The position numbers and the translations under genes are program-made. The notes under the pieces were generated by a model. That model did no database searches and had not been told where the DNA came from. It saw nothing but the letters and a program-made list of their open reading frames with translations. DNA of 33,974 nt. Origin: JANOGU01 sp964499865 (GTDB lineage: Bacteria > Pseudomonadota > Alphaproteobacteria > Rhodobacterales > Rhodobacteraceae). Numbering within the stretch: the stretch's first letter is position 1; each line of letters opens with the position of its first letter. This document shows, piece after piece, positions 7,353 to 16,508 of this stretch. Where the stretch lies: NCBI GenBank assembly GCA_964499865.1, contig CAZCPY010000018.1:1-33974 (forward strand), written 5' to 3'.

Positions 7353-7736
7353 TCACACGATGAACAGGGTGGAGACGGTCAGCACGACCGACCCGATCAG
7401 GCAGGCCCAGCCGAGTTTCTCGGCGGTGGGGATGTCCAGCCCCTTGCCCGCGTCGTAGTAAAGGTGCCGCAAACCCGCCAGGTAGTGGTACCACACCGCC
7501 CAGAGCGACCCGGTAAAGACCAGATCGCCGAACCACGAGGTCGCGATGCCGTTCACGAAGGTGAAGTAGGCAGGCGAGGTGGCCGCCGCCAGCAGCCACC
7601 AGACCGCCAGCAGCGTGCCCGCGATCAGCGCGTTGCCGGTGACCCGCGTCAGGATCGAGGTCAGCATCGGCACCTGCCAGCGGTAGATCTGCAGGTGCGG
7701 GGACAGGGGTCGCTCGACCCGTTTCACCTCGGCCAT
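7353..7736 (-). CDS. sdhC: succinate dehydrogenase cytochrome b556 subunit
   Basis: First gene of the operon. The 127-residue membrane anchor has the family signature RPLSPHLQIYRW near the N-terminus, three membrane helices, and the heme-ligand region YHYLAGLRHLYYD. ATG at 7736 has AAGAGGG about 8 bases upstream; the 49 extra residues of the longer open frame lack family features. About 180 bases separate it from the metallopeptidase gene upstream. That gap must hold the sdh promoter, but I cannot identify clear -35/-10 boxes. Confidence 0.95.
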   Translation of the reverse strand: MAEVKRVERPLSPHLQIYRWQVPMLTSILTRVTGNALIAGTLLAVWWLLAAATSPAYFTFVNGIATSWFGDLVFTGSLWAVWYHYLAGLRHLYYDAGKGLDIPTAEKLGWACLIGSVVLTVSTLFIV

Positions 7737-7871
7737 GACCGGTTCCCTCTTGCCGCCCTGTCGGGCGTTTGGTGCCTTCGGCCCCCTGAATACCGCATTC
7801 TGGCGGCGTGTCACGCGGCGGATCGCCTCAATGCGCCCCTCCGCCCGTTTGCAGGTGCAGAAAAATGCGCC

Positions 7872-7904
7872 TTGTGATCGCACGATTTCCGTTCGTGATC
7901 ACAA
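7872..7904 (-). terminator. long dyad, probable terminator of the DUF4344 gene
   Basis: TTGTGATC (7872-7879) and GATCACAA (7897-7904) are perfect inverted arms. The pairing extends inward (GCACGA against TCGTG) to a 12-base-pair stem with a 2-base bulge and a 7-base loop. Read on the minus strand it begins 12 bases after the metallopeptidase stop and is followed about 7 bases later by a run of five T (7861-7865), as in an imperfect intrinsic terminator. The outer TGTGATC/GATCACA arms also resemble a regulator operator, and the site lies upstream of sdhC, so regulation of sdh is an alternative. Confidence 0.55.
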
Positions 7905-7916
7905 CTTCGCCCCGGG

Positions 7917-8684
7917 TCACCGGCGCCGCTCGTCAAACAGCGATTCCAGTTCGTCGGCGTATTCGAGACACATCACGATGCGCCGGGCGCGGGGGTCGTA
8001 GAAGGCGTTCGCCACGCCGCAGCGTTCCACGGTCACGTCCACCCAGACCGGCAGGCCGTAGTCGGCGTTCACCGCGGCGATCTCGTCCGCGATGGTGGCG
8101 CTGTAGTCGTCGCGGCCCCCATCCCCCACCAGCCGCAGCCCGCGCCCGCCGTCCTGCGGCGGATTGCCGGCCAGCAGCGCGCCCCAACTTTCCTCGGCCA
8201 GCGCGAATTCCTCGGGGCAGCCTGCGCGCCGTTCCCGCGGCAGGTCGTGCCGGTCGGCCAGTCCCTCGCGCGCCTGAGGCGCGGCACCGTAGACGAGGCA
8301 GATGAGCGTGAGGAACCGCTGGATGTCCAGGCTGTGCCCGCCCCGGTCGCCCGCATCCCCGCCCGCGCGCCCTTCCCGTTCGGCGAACAGGCGGAAGGCG
8401 AGCGCGGTGTCGTCGGTCAGGGCAAGGGTCGCGTCCTCTTCCCGCATCCGCTGGATGAACAGCGCCGAAAGGGCATCCGCCGCATCCTCCTCGCGCCCCG
8501 GGACGGACAGAAGGAGGACGTCGATCAGCGCGTGGCCCAGCTCGTGGTAGAAGACCGCGATCAGGTTCGACCGCACGAACCGCGCCAGTGCCGGGTCGCC
8601 GGGCAGGTCGTAGCGGTCTGCGGCAGCGGCAGGCGGGGCAACGGCGCCGGAGAGGGCGGCAGTCAGGGCAAGGGCGCGCAGCAT
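7917..8684 (-). CDS. DUF4344 family metallopeptidase, secreted
   Basis: A 255-residue protein with an N-terminal signal peptide (LRALALTAALSGAVAPPAAAA). The zinc-protease motif HELGH sits at about residue 50, within IAVFYHELGHALIDVLLL, in a helix. The rest carries several conserved acidic stretches and cysteines (AGCPEEFALAEESWG, ERCGVANAFYDP, RRIVMCLEYADEL). The arrangement fits the DUF4344 putative metallopeptidases, which are exported; substrates are unknown. ATG at 8684 is chosen because it gives the signal peptide directly, although no strong ribosome-binding site is visible. It is divergent from lysA. Confidence 0.85.
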   Translation of the reverse strand: MLRALALTAALSGAVAPPAAAADRYDLPGDPALARFVRSNLIAVFYHELGHALIDVLLLSVPGREEDAADALSALFIQRMREEDATLALTDDTALAFRLFAEREGRAGGDAGDRGGHSLDIQRFLTLICLVYGAAPQAREGLADRHDLPRERRAGCPEEFALAEESWGALLAGNPPQDGGRGLRLVGDGGRDDYSATIADEIAAVNADYGLPVWVDVTVERCGVANAFYDPRARRIVMCLEYADELESLFDERRR

Positions 8685-8780
8685 GGCCGCTTGGTGCCAT
8701 GCCCGCGCCAGGGGGCCAAGCGAATTGAACCCGCGCGCCCGCTCTGCCATACCCCCGCCCGACCCCCGGAGAGCGACCGC

Positions 8781-10055
8781 ATGGACCATTTCCTGTACCG
8801 CGACGGCATCCTGCATGCCGAAGGCGTCCCGGTGCCCGAGATCGCGGCGGCGGTCGGCACGCCGTTCTACGTCTATTCCACCGCCACCCTGACCCGGCAC
8901 TACCGCCTGTTCGCCGAGGCGCTGGACCCCCTGCCGCACCTCGTGTGCTTTGCCATCAAGTCGCTGTCGAACGTGGCGATCCTCAAGACGCTGGGCGACC
9001 TGGGCGCCGGGATGGACGTGGTGTCGGGCGGCGAATACCGGCGGGCCCGGGCGGCGGGCGTGCCGGGCGACCGCATCGTGTTCTCCGGCGTCGGCAAGAC
9101 GCGGGACGAGATGCGGCTGGCGCTGGAGGGCGGCGTGCGGCAGTTCAACGTGGAGAGCGAGCCGGAGCTTGCCGCGCTGTCGGAGGTCGCCGCGTCCCTG
9201 GGCGTCACCGCGCCGATCACCATCCGCATCAACCCCGACGTGGATGCGAAGACCCACGAGAAGATCGCCACCGGCAAGAAGGAGAACAAGTTCGGCGTTC
9301 CCATCGGCCGCGCGCGCGGGGTCTATGCCATGGCCGCCCGCCTGCCGGGGATCGAGGTCATCGGCATCGACGTGCACATCGGCAGCCAGCTCACCGACCT
9401 TGCCCCGTTCGAGGAAGCCTACCGCAAGGTCGCCGACCTGACCGCCGTACTGCGCGCCGACGGCCACGACATCCGCAGGCTGGACCTGGGTGGCGGCCTG
9501 GGCATCCCCTACACCCGGTCGAACGAGGCCCCGCCCCTGCCGTCGGACTACGGCGCACTGGTCAGGCGCACCGTCGGCCACCTGGGCTGCGAGGTCGAGA
9601 TCGAACCCGGGCGGCTGATTTCCGGCAACGCGGGGCTTCTGGTCGCGGGGGTCACCTACGTCAAGCAGGGCGAGGGGCGGGATTTCCTGATCCTCGACGC
9701 CGCGATGAACGACCTGATCCGTCCGGCGATGTATGGCGCGCACCACGACATCATCGCCGTGCACGAACCCGCGGCGGGGGCCGCCCTGCATGACGTCGAC
9801 GTGGTGGGGCCGGTCTGCGAAACCGGCGACACCTTCGCCCGGGCCCGCCCGCTGCCGCCGGTGCAGGCGGGCGATCTGGTCGCCTTCCGGTCGGCCGGCG
9901 CCTATGGGGCGGTGATGGCGTCGGAATACAACACCCGCCCGCTGATCCCCGAGGTTCTGGTGCACGGCGATCAATTCGCCGTCATCCGCGCAAGGCCGAC
10001 GTTTGACGAGATGCTCGCGCGCGATAGACTGCCACACTGGCTGAACGGAGGCTGA
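8781..10055 (+). CDS. lysA: diaminopimelate decarboxylase
   Basis: Last step of lysine synthesis: PLP-dependent decarboxylation of meso-diaminopimelate in the cytoplasm. The 424 residues show the PLP lysine in VCFAIKSLSN, GAGMDVVSGGEYRRA, the glycine-rich phosphate-binding region LDLGGGLGIPY, HIGSQLTDL, and the substrate-binding Cys-Glu in VGPVCETGDTFA. ATG at 8781 has GGAGAG 7-12 bases upstream. In many relatives argH and a small lipoprotein gene precede lysA; here they are absent and the divergent DUF4344 gene lies upstream. The DUF4175 gene follows after a 4-base gap. Confidence 0.97.
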   Translation: MDHFLYRDGILHAEGVPVPEIAAAVGTPFYVYSTATLTRHYRLFAEALDPLPHLVCFAIKSLSNVAILKTLGDLGAGMDVVSGGEYRRARAAGVPGDRIVFSGVGKTRDEMRLALEGGVRQFNVESEPELAALSEVAASLGVTAPITIRINPDVDAKTHEKIATGKKENKFGVPIGRARGVYAMAARLPGIEVIGIDVHIGSQLTDLAPFEEAYRKVADLTAVLRADGHDIRRLDLGGGLGIPYTRSNEAPPLPSDYGALVRRTVGHLGCEVEIEPGRLISGNAGLLVAGVTYVKQGEGRDFLILDAAMNDLIRPAMYGAHHDIIAVHEPAAGAALHDVDVVGPVCETGDTFARARPLPPVQAGDLVAFRSAGAYGAVMASEYNTRPLIPEVLVHGDQFAVIRARPTFDEMLARDRLPHWLNGG

Positions 10056-10059
10056 GGCG

Positions 10060-12582
10060 CTGGCGCAGGACCCGACCCCGCACGACCGCCTGCGCTGGCC
10101 GCTTCGCGCCACGCTGATCGGCCTTTGGGCCGAACGGGTGGTGCGTGCCTTCTGGCCGGTCTGGACCGTGCTTCTGCTGACCCTGACCGCGCTGTCCTTC
10201 GGCCTGCAGGACCGCCTGCCGGTCGAGGCCGCCTGGATCGGTCTCGTGGCCGTTGCGGTGGGGCTGGTCGGCGGCCTCGGCCGGGGCCTTCTGCGCTTTC
10301 GCCGCCCGACGATGGCGGATGCGGTGGAACGGCTGGATGCCTCGTTGCCCGGCCGTCCGCTGACCGCGCTGGCCGACCGGCAGGCGATCGGCGCCGGCGA
10401 TGCCGCGTCCGAGGCGGTCTGGCAGGCGCACCGCCGCCGCATGGCCGCGCGGGCCGCGCAGGCCCGTCCCGTGCAGCCCGACCTGCGGCTGGCCTCGCGC
10501 GACCCCTTCGGCCTGCGCTACGTGGCGCTGACGGGGCTGGTGCTGGCGCTGATGTTCGGGTCGCTCTGGCGCGCGGCCAGCGTCACCGGCCTTGCCCCCG
10601 GCAGCGCCGAGGCGCTGGTCGCGGGCCCGTCGTGGGAAGGCTGGCTGCAACCGCCCGCCTACACCGGCAAGCCCGCGATGTACCTGGCCGAGGTGCCCGC
10701 GGGCACGATCACGGTTCCGATGGGCACGCGGGTGCAGGTCCGGCTGTATGGCGACATCGGCGCGCTGACGCTGGCCGAAACCGTTTCGGGCCGCGCCGGG
10801 ATCGACGCGCCGCCCGCGTCCGACCCCGCGCAGGATTTCGACATCACCCGGTCGGGGCAGATCGAGATCGCGGGCCCCGGCGGCAGGCTCTGGGCCGTCG
10901 CCGTCACTCCCGACACGGCCCCCACCGTGCGCGCCACCGGCCCCGCCACGCGCGAGACGGACGGCCGCATGCGCCTGCCCTTCGCGGCCGAGGACGACTA
11001 CGGCGTCACCGCCGGGGTGGCGACGATCACGCTGGACCTTGCCGCCGTCGACCGCCGCTATGGGCTCGCGATCGCGCCCGAGCCGCGCGAGGCGCTGGTG
11101 CTGGACCTGCCGATGCCGCGCAAGGGCGACCGCACCGCCTTTGAAGAGGCGCTGATCGACGATGTGTCGGAAAACCCCTTCGCCAACCTGCCGGTGCTGG
11201 TGACGCTGTCGGCCGAGGACGCGTCGGGCCAGACCGGCACCTCGGCCCCCCTCGCCATGGTGCTGCCCGGCAAGCGGTTCTTCGACCCGCTGGCCGCCGC
11301 GGTGATCGAGATGCGGCGCGATCTTCTGTGGAACCGTGCCAATGCGGGACGGGCGTCCGACATCCTCAAGGCCGTGACCTTCACGCCCGAGGGGTTCATC
11401 CACAACGAGAAAGCCTGGCTGCGCCTACGTGTGGCAATGCGCACGCTCGAGGCGCAGCGCGTGTCGCTGTCGCCTGATTTGCGCGACACGATGGCCAAGG
11501 AGCTGTGGGACATCGCCCTGATGTTCGAGGAAGGCGACCTCGCCTCGGCCCTCGAACGCCTGCGCCGGGCGCAGGACCGTCTGGACGAGGCGATCCGCAA
11601 CGGCGCCGACCCGGCCGAGATCGAGGACCTGATGCGCGAGATGCGCCAGGCGCTTGACGCATACACGCAGGAGCTTGCCCAGCAGGCCGGGCGCAACGAC
11701 GGCATCGACGAGCCGCAGCAGGACATGCAGGGGATGCAGTTCTCAGCCGACCAGCTGCAGGAGATGATGCAGCGCCTGCAACAGCTGATGGAGGAGGGCC
11801 GCACCGCCGAAGCCGCCGAGCTGATGGAAATGATGCGCCAGCTGATGGAGAACATGCGCGTCACCCAGGGGCAGGGGCAGGGTCAGCAGGGCAACCAGTC
11901 GATGCGCGACCTGGGCCAGACGCTGCGCGACCAGCAGGACCTGTCGGACGACGCCTTCCGCGACCTTCAGGACGGCTTCAGCGGCCGCCGGCCGGGCCTG
12001 CCCGGCCAGCAGGGCGAACAGCAGCAGGGCCAGGACCGCCAGCCCGGCCAGGGCGAGGGGCAGGGCGGCCAGGGCCAGGGGTCGCTGGCCGACCGGCAGG
12101 ACGAACTGCGCGGCCGTCTGCGCGACATGGGCCGCGGCCAATTGCCCGGCGACGGGACCGAAGCCGGCGAGGCCGGGCGGCAGGCGCTGGAAGATGCGGG
12201 CCGGGCGATGCAGCAGGCCGAGGAGGCCCTGCGCAACGGCGACAACGCCGGGGCGCTGGACCGCCAGGCCGAGGCGATGGACAGCCTGCGCGAAGGCATG
12301 CGCAACTTCGGCGAGGCGCTGGCCCAGGAACAGCGCCAGCAGAACGGCCAGGGCCAGCAGGGCGAGCAATACGGCCGGGGCGACCCCAACGGCGCGCGCG
12401 ACCCCCTTGGCCGCGAACCCGGCAATTCCGCCCGCATCGGATCGGACCGCAACCTGATGCAGGGCGACGACGTCTATCGCCGGGCCGAGGAACTGCTGGG
12501 CGAAATCCGCCGCCGCCAGTCGGAACTGGGCCGGTCGGCCGAGGAACGCGGCTACTTCGACCGCCTGCTCGACCTGTTCTGA
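10060..12582 (+). CDS. DUF4175 / TIGR02302 family membrane protein
   Basis: A large envelope protein of unknown function found after lysA in many alphaproteobacteria. Three hydrophobic segments lie within the first about 165 residues. A periplasmic-type domain follows (SFVG-like beta region), then helical segments rich in Gln, Glu and Met. A Gln/Gly low-complexity tract lies at about 11866-12090, and the C-terminus contains RRQSELGRSAEERGYFDRLLDLF-like sequence. No AUG or UUG start exists near the family N-terminus. CTG at 10060 has a perfect GGAGG (10047-10051) 8 bases upstream and yields a plausible N-terminus LAQDPTPHDRLRWPL. The first standard start is GTG at 10138, which would remove 26 residues. 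The start is therefore provisional; the gene itself is not in doubt. Confidence 0.9.
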   Translation: MAQDPTPHDRLRWPLRATLIGLWAERVVRAFWPVWTVLLLTLTALSFGLQDRLPVEAAWIGLVAVAVGLVGGLGRGLLRFRRPTMADAVERLDASLPGRPLTALADRQAIGAGDAASEAVWQAHRRRMAARAAQARPVQPDLRLASRDPFGLRYVALTGLVLALMFGSLWRAASVTGLAPGSAEALVAGPSWEGWLQPPAYTGKPAMYLAEVPAGTITVPMGTRVQVRLYGDIGALTLAETVSGRAGIDAPPASDPAQDFDITRSGQIEIAGPGGRLWAVAVTPDTAPTVRATGPATRETDGRMRLPFAAEDDYGVTAGVATITLDLAAVDRRYGLAIAPEPREALVLDLPMPRKGDRTAFEEALIDDVSENPFANLPVLVTLSAEDASGQTGTSAPLAMVLPGKRFFDPLAAAVIEMRRDLLWNRANAGRASDILKAVTFTPEGFIHNEKAWLRLRVAMRTLEAQRVSLSPDLRDTMAKELWDIALMFEEGDLASALERLRRAQDRLDEAIRNGADPAEIEDLMREMRQALDAYTQELAQQAGRNDGIDEPQQDMQGMQFSADQLQEMMQRLQQLMEEGRTAEAAELMEMMRQLMENMRVTQGQGQGQQGNQSMRDLGQTLRDQQDLSDDAFRDLQDGFSGRRPGLPGQQGEQQQGQDRQPGQGEGQGGQGQGSLADRQDELRGRLRDMGRGQLPGDGTEAGEAGRQALEDAGRAMQQAEEALRNGDNAGALDRQAEAMDSLREGMRNFGEALAQEQRQQNGQGQQGEQYGRGDPNGARDPLGREPGNSARIGSDRNLMQGDDVYRRAEELLGEIRRRQSELGRSAEERGYFDRLLDLF

Positions 12583-12586
12583 CCGT

Positions 12587-13450
12587 TCAGCCGTCCTGCC
12601 CGCTGATGCCTCGGATCGCGCCGGAGGCGCCGCGCATCAGCCCGTCAAGCCACAGCCGCAGGCCGTCCACCGCCGCCACGTAGCCGTCGATCAGCCCCGA
12701 AGCCGCAGGCACCGCCGCCGACAGGCGGGGCGCCAGGATGTAGAGCAGAGCCAGCACGGCAAAGACCGCCACCACCGACACAAAGCCGCTGCGGAAGCCT
12801 GCGCGCCGCACCGCGGGCGCGTCCTCTGCCGCGGCGCCCTGCCCGCGCGCCTCGGCCCCGGGGCGGAGGGTGGAGTTGATCTCTTCGATATCCGGCAGAA
12901 GGTCGCGGCGCTGCGGGCGTTCCGCCGGGACCGGGTCGGGGTCTGCCGCAGGCCCGGGCGGCGCGGCGGGGGCGCGGCGCAGCGCGGCGGCGGGCAGGCC
13001 CAGGTCGGGCTGGACCTCGACGCCGCGCGGGGCCTCGCGCTTGCGCAGGTCGGCCTCGCGTGCGGCCTCCTCGCGCAGGACGGCCAGCAGGCTTTCGTCC
13101 AGCGTCCGCCGCAGCGGTGCGGCTTCGGAGCCGGCCGGCGGCGCGGCGGGATCCTCTGCGGGATCGCCATCCCCTGACGCGGGCGGCTCCGGCAGCTCCG
13201 GCGGCTCCGGCGGGGAAGGCGGAGGAGGCGGAGGAGGCGGAGGAGGGAGCGGCGGAGGCGGGGGTGCGGTCTTGACGGGCGCGTCGGTTCCGAACACGGC
13301 CTCTTCCGCAGCGGCGGCGGCCACCGCCTCGGGGTGCGGCTGGAACCAGGCATGGCCGCAGTTGGAACACTGGACATCGCGACCGTCCGGCGGGATCGCC
13401 GTCTCGTCGACCTCGTACAGCGCATCACAGTTCGGGCAGCCGATGCGCAT
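12587..13450 (-). CDS. MJ0042-type zinc-ribbon membrane protein
   Basis: A 287-residue protein starting MRIGCPNCDALYEVDETAIP, followed by VQCSNCGHAWF: two CxxC pairs forming the zinc ribbon of the zinc_ribbon_5/MJ0042 family. A long Pro/Glu-rich linker follows, partly encoded by three 9-base GGAGGAGGC-type repeats on the plus strand (13221-13247). One membrane helix (about residues 219-240, VVAVFAVLALLYILAP) is near the C-terminus. ATG at 13450 gives the family N-terminus; GTG at 13480 in the same frame is less likely. The gene converges on the DUF4175 gene with 4 bases between stops and is divergent from ftsE. The function is unknown. Confidence 0.85.
   Translation of the reverse strand: MRIGCPNCDALYEVDETAIPPDGRDVQCSNCGHAWFQPHPEAVAAAAAEEAVFGTDAPVKTAPPPPPLPPPPPPPPPPSPPEPPELPEPPASGDGDPAEDPAAPPAGSEAAPLRRTLDESLLAVLREEAAREADLRKREAPRGVEVQPDLGLPAAALRRAPAAPPGPAADPDPVPAERPQRRDLLPDIEEINSTLRPGAEARGQGAAAEDAPAVRRAGFRSGFVSVVAVFAVLALLYILAPRLSAAVPAASGLIDGYVAAVDGLRLWLDGLMRGASGAIRGISGQDG
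13221..13247 (+). repeat. three tandem 9-base GGAGGAGGC units inside the zinc-ribbon gene
   Basis: Units are at 13221-13229, 13230-13238 and 13239-13247, the last differing in its final base. They encode part of an uninterrupted proline run on the minus strand. Copy-number change would alter linker length by 3 residues per unit without a frameshift. Confidence 0.85.
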
Positions 13451-13668
13451 CGCCGACCCAGCCCCCCCGTTTCCCGTCACCCGGCTTCATGTTGTAACGC
13501 TGATGGGCGCCATATCCAAGCCTTTGTGTCGCACCCCGGGTCGCACCCTCCCCTTTTGCAGCCGCCGGTTGCACGCCGCGGCCGGCGGTCCGGGCCGGCC
13601 CGCGCCCCGTTGAAACCCGCCCCGTCCTGCGCGACAGTGCCCCTCCCGCAGGACCAGAGCACCCGCCG

Positions 13669-14339
<671 letters not shown>

Positions 14340-14340
<1 letters not shown>

Positions 14341-15227
14341 TGCGGCTTGCGGCGCTCCTGTCCGACCCCGCGACCGACCGCGTGGTGCCGCCGTCGGGGC
14401 CGACGGCCTGGCTGACCACCTTCACCGCCGCGGCGATGGCCTTCCTCGCCGTCTTCGCGCTGGCCCTGTCGCTGGCCGCCGACCGGCTGGCCGAACGCTG
14501 GGCCGAGGCGCTGGCGGGCACCGCGACGGTGCGCATCGCAGCACCCCCCGACCAGATCGAGGCGCAGGTGGCCGCGGTGCTCGACGTGCTGACGACGACA
14601 TCCGGCGTGGCCTCGGCCCGGGCGCTGACGGTCGAGGACACCCGCGCGCTGCTCGCGCCCTGGTTCGGGCCCGACCTGCCGCTCGACGACCTGCCCGTGC
14701 CGCGCCTGGTGGAGGTGACCGAGGCGCCCGGCGGCTATGACGGCGAGGGCCTGCGCATGCGGCTGGCGGCCGAGGCGCCGGGCGCGGTGCTGGACGACCA
14801 CGCCCGCTGGCAGCGCCCCTTGGCGCAGGCGGCGGGGCGGCTGCGGCTGCTGGGGTTGCTGTCGGTCGGGCTGATCGGGGCGACGGTGGCGGCGATGGTC
14901 ACTCTGGCGGCGACGGCGGCGCTGAACGCCAATGCGCAGGTGATCCGCACGCTGCGGCTGGTCGGCGCGCGCGATGCCTTCATCGCCCGCGCCTTCACCC
15001 GACGCTTCACGCTGCGCGCCTTCTGGGGCGCGCTGGCGGGCGCGGCCTGCGGCACGCTGGGGGTGGCGCTGCTGCCGGGGGTGGCCGAGGCCGGCGGTTT
15101 CCTGACCGGCCTCGGCTTTACCGGTGCGGGCTGGCTTCTGCCCTTCGTGCTGCCCCCCGCCGTCGCCATCGTGGCCTTTGCCGCCACGCGGCTTGCCGCC
15201 TTCCGCAAGCTGAGGGAACTGACCTGA
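14340..15227 (+). CDS. ftsX: cell division permease FtsX
   Basis: Membrane partner of FtsE. The 295-residue protein has the FtsX topology: one N-terminal membrane helix (about residues 22-45, LTTFTAAAMAFLAVFALAL), a periplasmic loop of roughly 120 residues, then three helices in the C-terminal half (about 172-198, 218-240 and 262-282). It contains the typical NANAQVIRTLRLVGARDAFI segment that docks on FtsE. ATG shares one base with the ftsE stop, and the stop shares one base with the plsC-like start, so the three genes form a coupled operon. Confidence 0.93.
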
Positions 15228-15970
15228 TGCCCGTTGCGCTGCAATGGCTGCTGTCGCTGGTCTTCGTCGTGCAGATGTATGTGGCGATGGCGGTGATGGC
15301 GCTGTGGTGGACGCCGCTGACGCTGTGGCGGCGCGACAACGCCTTTCGGGCGGTGCGCGCCTACTGCGCCTGGGTGCGGCTGACGGCGCGGCTGCTGGTC
15401 GGGCTGAAATCGGAAATCCGCGGTCAGGTGCCGACAGGCGAATGCCTGGTGGCCGCCAAGCACCAGAGCTTCTTCGACATCATCCTGGTCTGCTCGGCCG
15501 TGCCGCGGCCCAAGTTCATCATGAAGAAGGAACTGGTCTGGGCGCCTATCGTCGGCTTCTACGCCCTGCGCATCGGCTGCGTGCCGGTCGACCGCGGCAA
15601 GCGCGGTCAGGCCATCATGCAGATGAAGGCGCGGGTCGCCGCGGGCGCCGACCGTCCGGGCCAGCTGGTGATCTACCCGCAGGGCACCCGCGTCGCCCCC
15701 GGCACCACGCTGCCCTACAAGGTCGGCACCGGCATCCTGCATGAACAGCTCGGCCAGCCCTGCGTGCCGGTGGCGGTCAACGTCGGCGTCTTCTGGCCCA
15801 GGCGCGGCATCTACCGTCGCCCGGGCACCGCGGTGGTGGAGTTCCTGCCCCCCATCGCCCCGGGCCTTCCGCTGGCCGCGTTCATGAAGCGGCTGGAAGA
15901 GCAGGTGGAGCGGAACTCCGACCGCCTGATGGCAGAGGCCGGGTTCCGCCCCGACGGCGCGGTCAGCTGA
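15227..15970 (+). CDS. plsC: 1-acyl-sn-glycerol-3-phosphate acyltransferase
   Basis: Transfers an acyl chain to lysophosphatidic acid at the inner membrane to form phosphatidic acid. The 247 residues carry the catalytic HxxxxD motif (KHQSFFDII), the glycerophosphate-binding motif VIYPQGTRVAPG (the usual Glu of EGTR is Gln, as I recall for related alphaproteobacteria), and one or two N-terminal membrane helices. VPVAVNVG near the end corresponds to motif IV. It is coupled to ftsX by TGATG. Its last 8 bases overlap the convergent secreted-protein gene. Confidence 0.92.
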   Translation: MPVALQWLLSLVFVVQMYVAMAVMALWWTPLTLWRRDNAFRAVRAYCAWVRLTARLLVGLKSEIRGQVPTGECLVAAKHQSFFDIILVCSAVPRPKFIMKKELVWAPIVGFYALRIGCVPVDRGKRGQAIMQMKARVAAGADRPGQLVIYPQGTRVAPGTTLPYKVGTGILHEQLGQPCVPVAVNVGVFWPRRGIYRRPGTAVVEFLPPIAPGLPLAAFMKRLEEQVERNSDRLMAEAGFRPDGAVS

Positions 15971-16460
15971 GCGGGCAGTCGGCGACCGACAGGTCCACCG
16001 CCAGCCGCGCCTCGGGCCCGTAGCGCAGGCCCGCGACGTTGATGTAGAGCGTGCCGCGGTCGGCGAAGATGTCGCCGTCGTCCACCGGCAGGGTGGTGAA
16101 GGCGCGGTCCACCGCGAGGGCGTCGAACAGCACGCAGTCGGTCTCGAAGCTCAGCACATAGCCGTTGAAGGCCGAGACGAGGAAATCCCCGGTCCCGGCG
16201 GGCGGCGGGTAGGTCAGCTCGATGCGCGAGGGCGTGATCTCGACCTGCACCGCCACCACGCCCAGGCCGTTGTCCAGGAGTTGCGCGGGGATGCCGAACT
16301 CCACCCCCTGCCCGACCGTCACCGTGCGCCCCGGCACCACCGCCAGCGGCGCGGCGGGGTCGTCATAGGCCAGCCCGCCCAGGGTGACGACGCGGCCTTC
16401 CAGCGTGCCCTGCGCCAGGGCGGGGGCGGCGAGCAGGGTCAGGGCAAGGGCAAGGCGCAT
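15963..16460 (-). CDS. secreted hypothetical protein (tandem paralogue 1)
   Basis: A 165-residue protein with a clear signal peptide (LALALTLLAAPALAQ). The mature part begins GTLEGRVVTLGGLAYDDPAAP and ends LSVADCPLS. Two cysteines (ETDCVLF and ADCPLS) could form a periplasmic disulfide. It contains alternating beta-type segments and the shared core SAFNGYVLSFETDCVLFDA. No known domain is recognised. It is clearly homologous along its whole length to the next upstream gene (16495-16992), so the pair arose by tandem duplication. The stop overlaps the end of plsC by 8 bases. Confidence 0.8.
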   Translation of the reverse strand: MRLALALTLLAAPALAQGTLEGRVVTLGGLAYDDPAAPLAVVPGRTVTVGQGVEFGIPAQLLDNGLGVVAVQVEITPSRIELTYPPPAGTGDFLVSAFNGYVLSFETDCVLFDALAVDRAFTTLPVDDGDIFADRGTLYINVAGLRYGPEARLAVDLSVADCPLS

Positions 16461-16463
16461 GGG

Positions 16464-16508
16464 GTTCAGCTCAGGGCGTTCAGCTCAAGGGGCGTCAGCT
16501 CAGGGGGC
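16464..16508 (-). repeat. three imperfect copies of a 15-base GTTCAGCTCAGGGGC-like unit
   Basis: Units are at 16464-16477, 16478-16493 and 16494-16508, in the gap between the two paralogous secreted-protein genes and over the last codons of the upstream one. The third copy contains the Leu-Ser-stop of that gene, so the others look like slippage duplicates of a gene end. Confidence 0.7.

Noticed and set aside
8716..8760. A T-loop-like GGTTCAATTC on the minus strand upstream of lysA, suggesting a tRNA.
   Set aside because: No acceptor stem, anticodon arm or correct spacing can be built around it.
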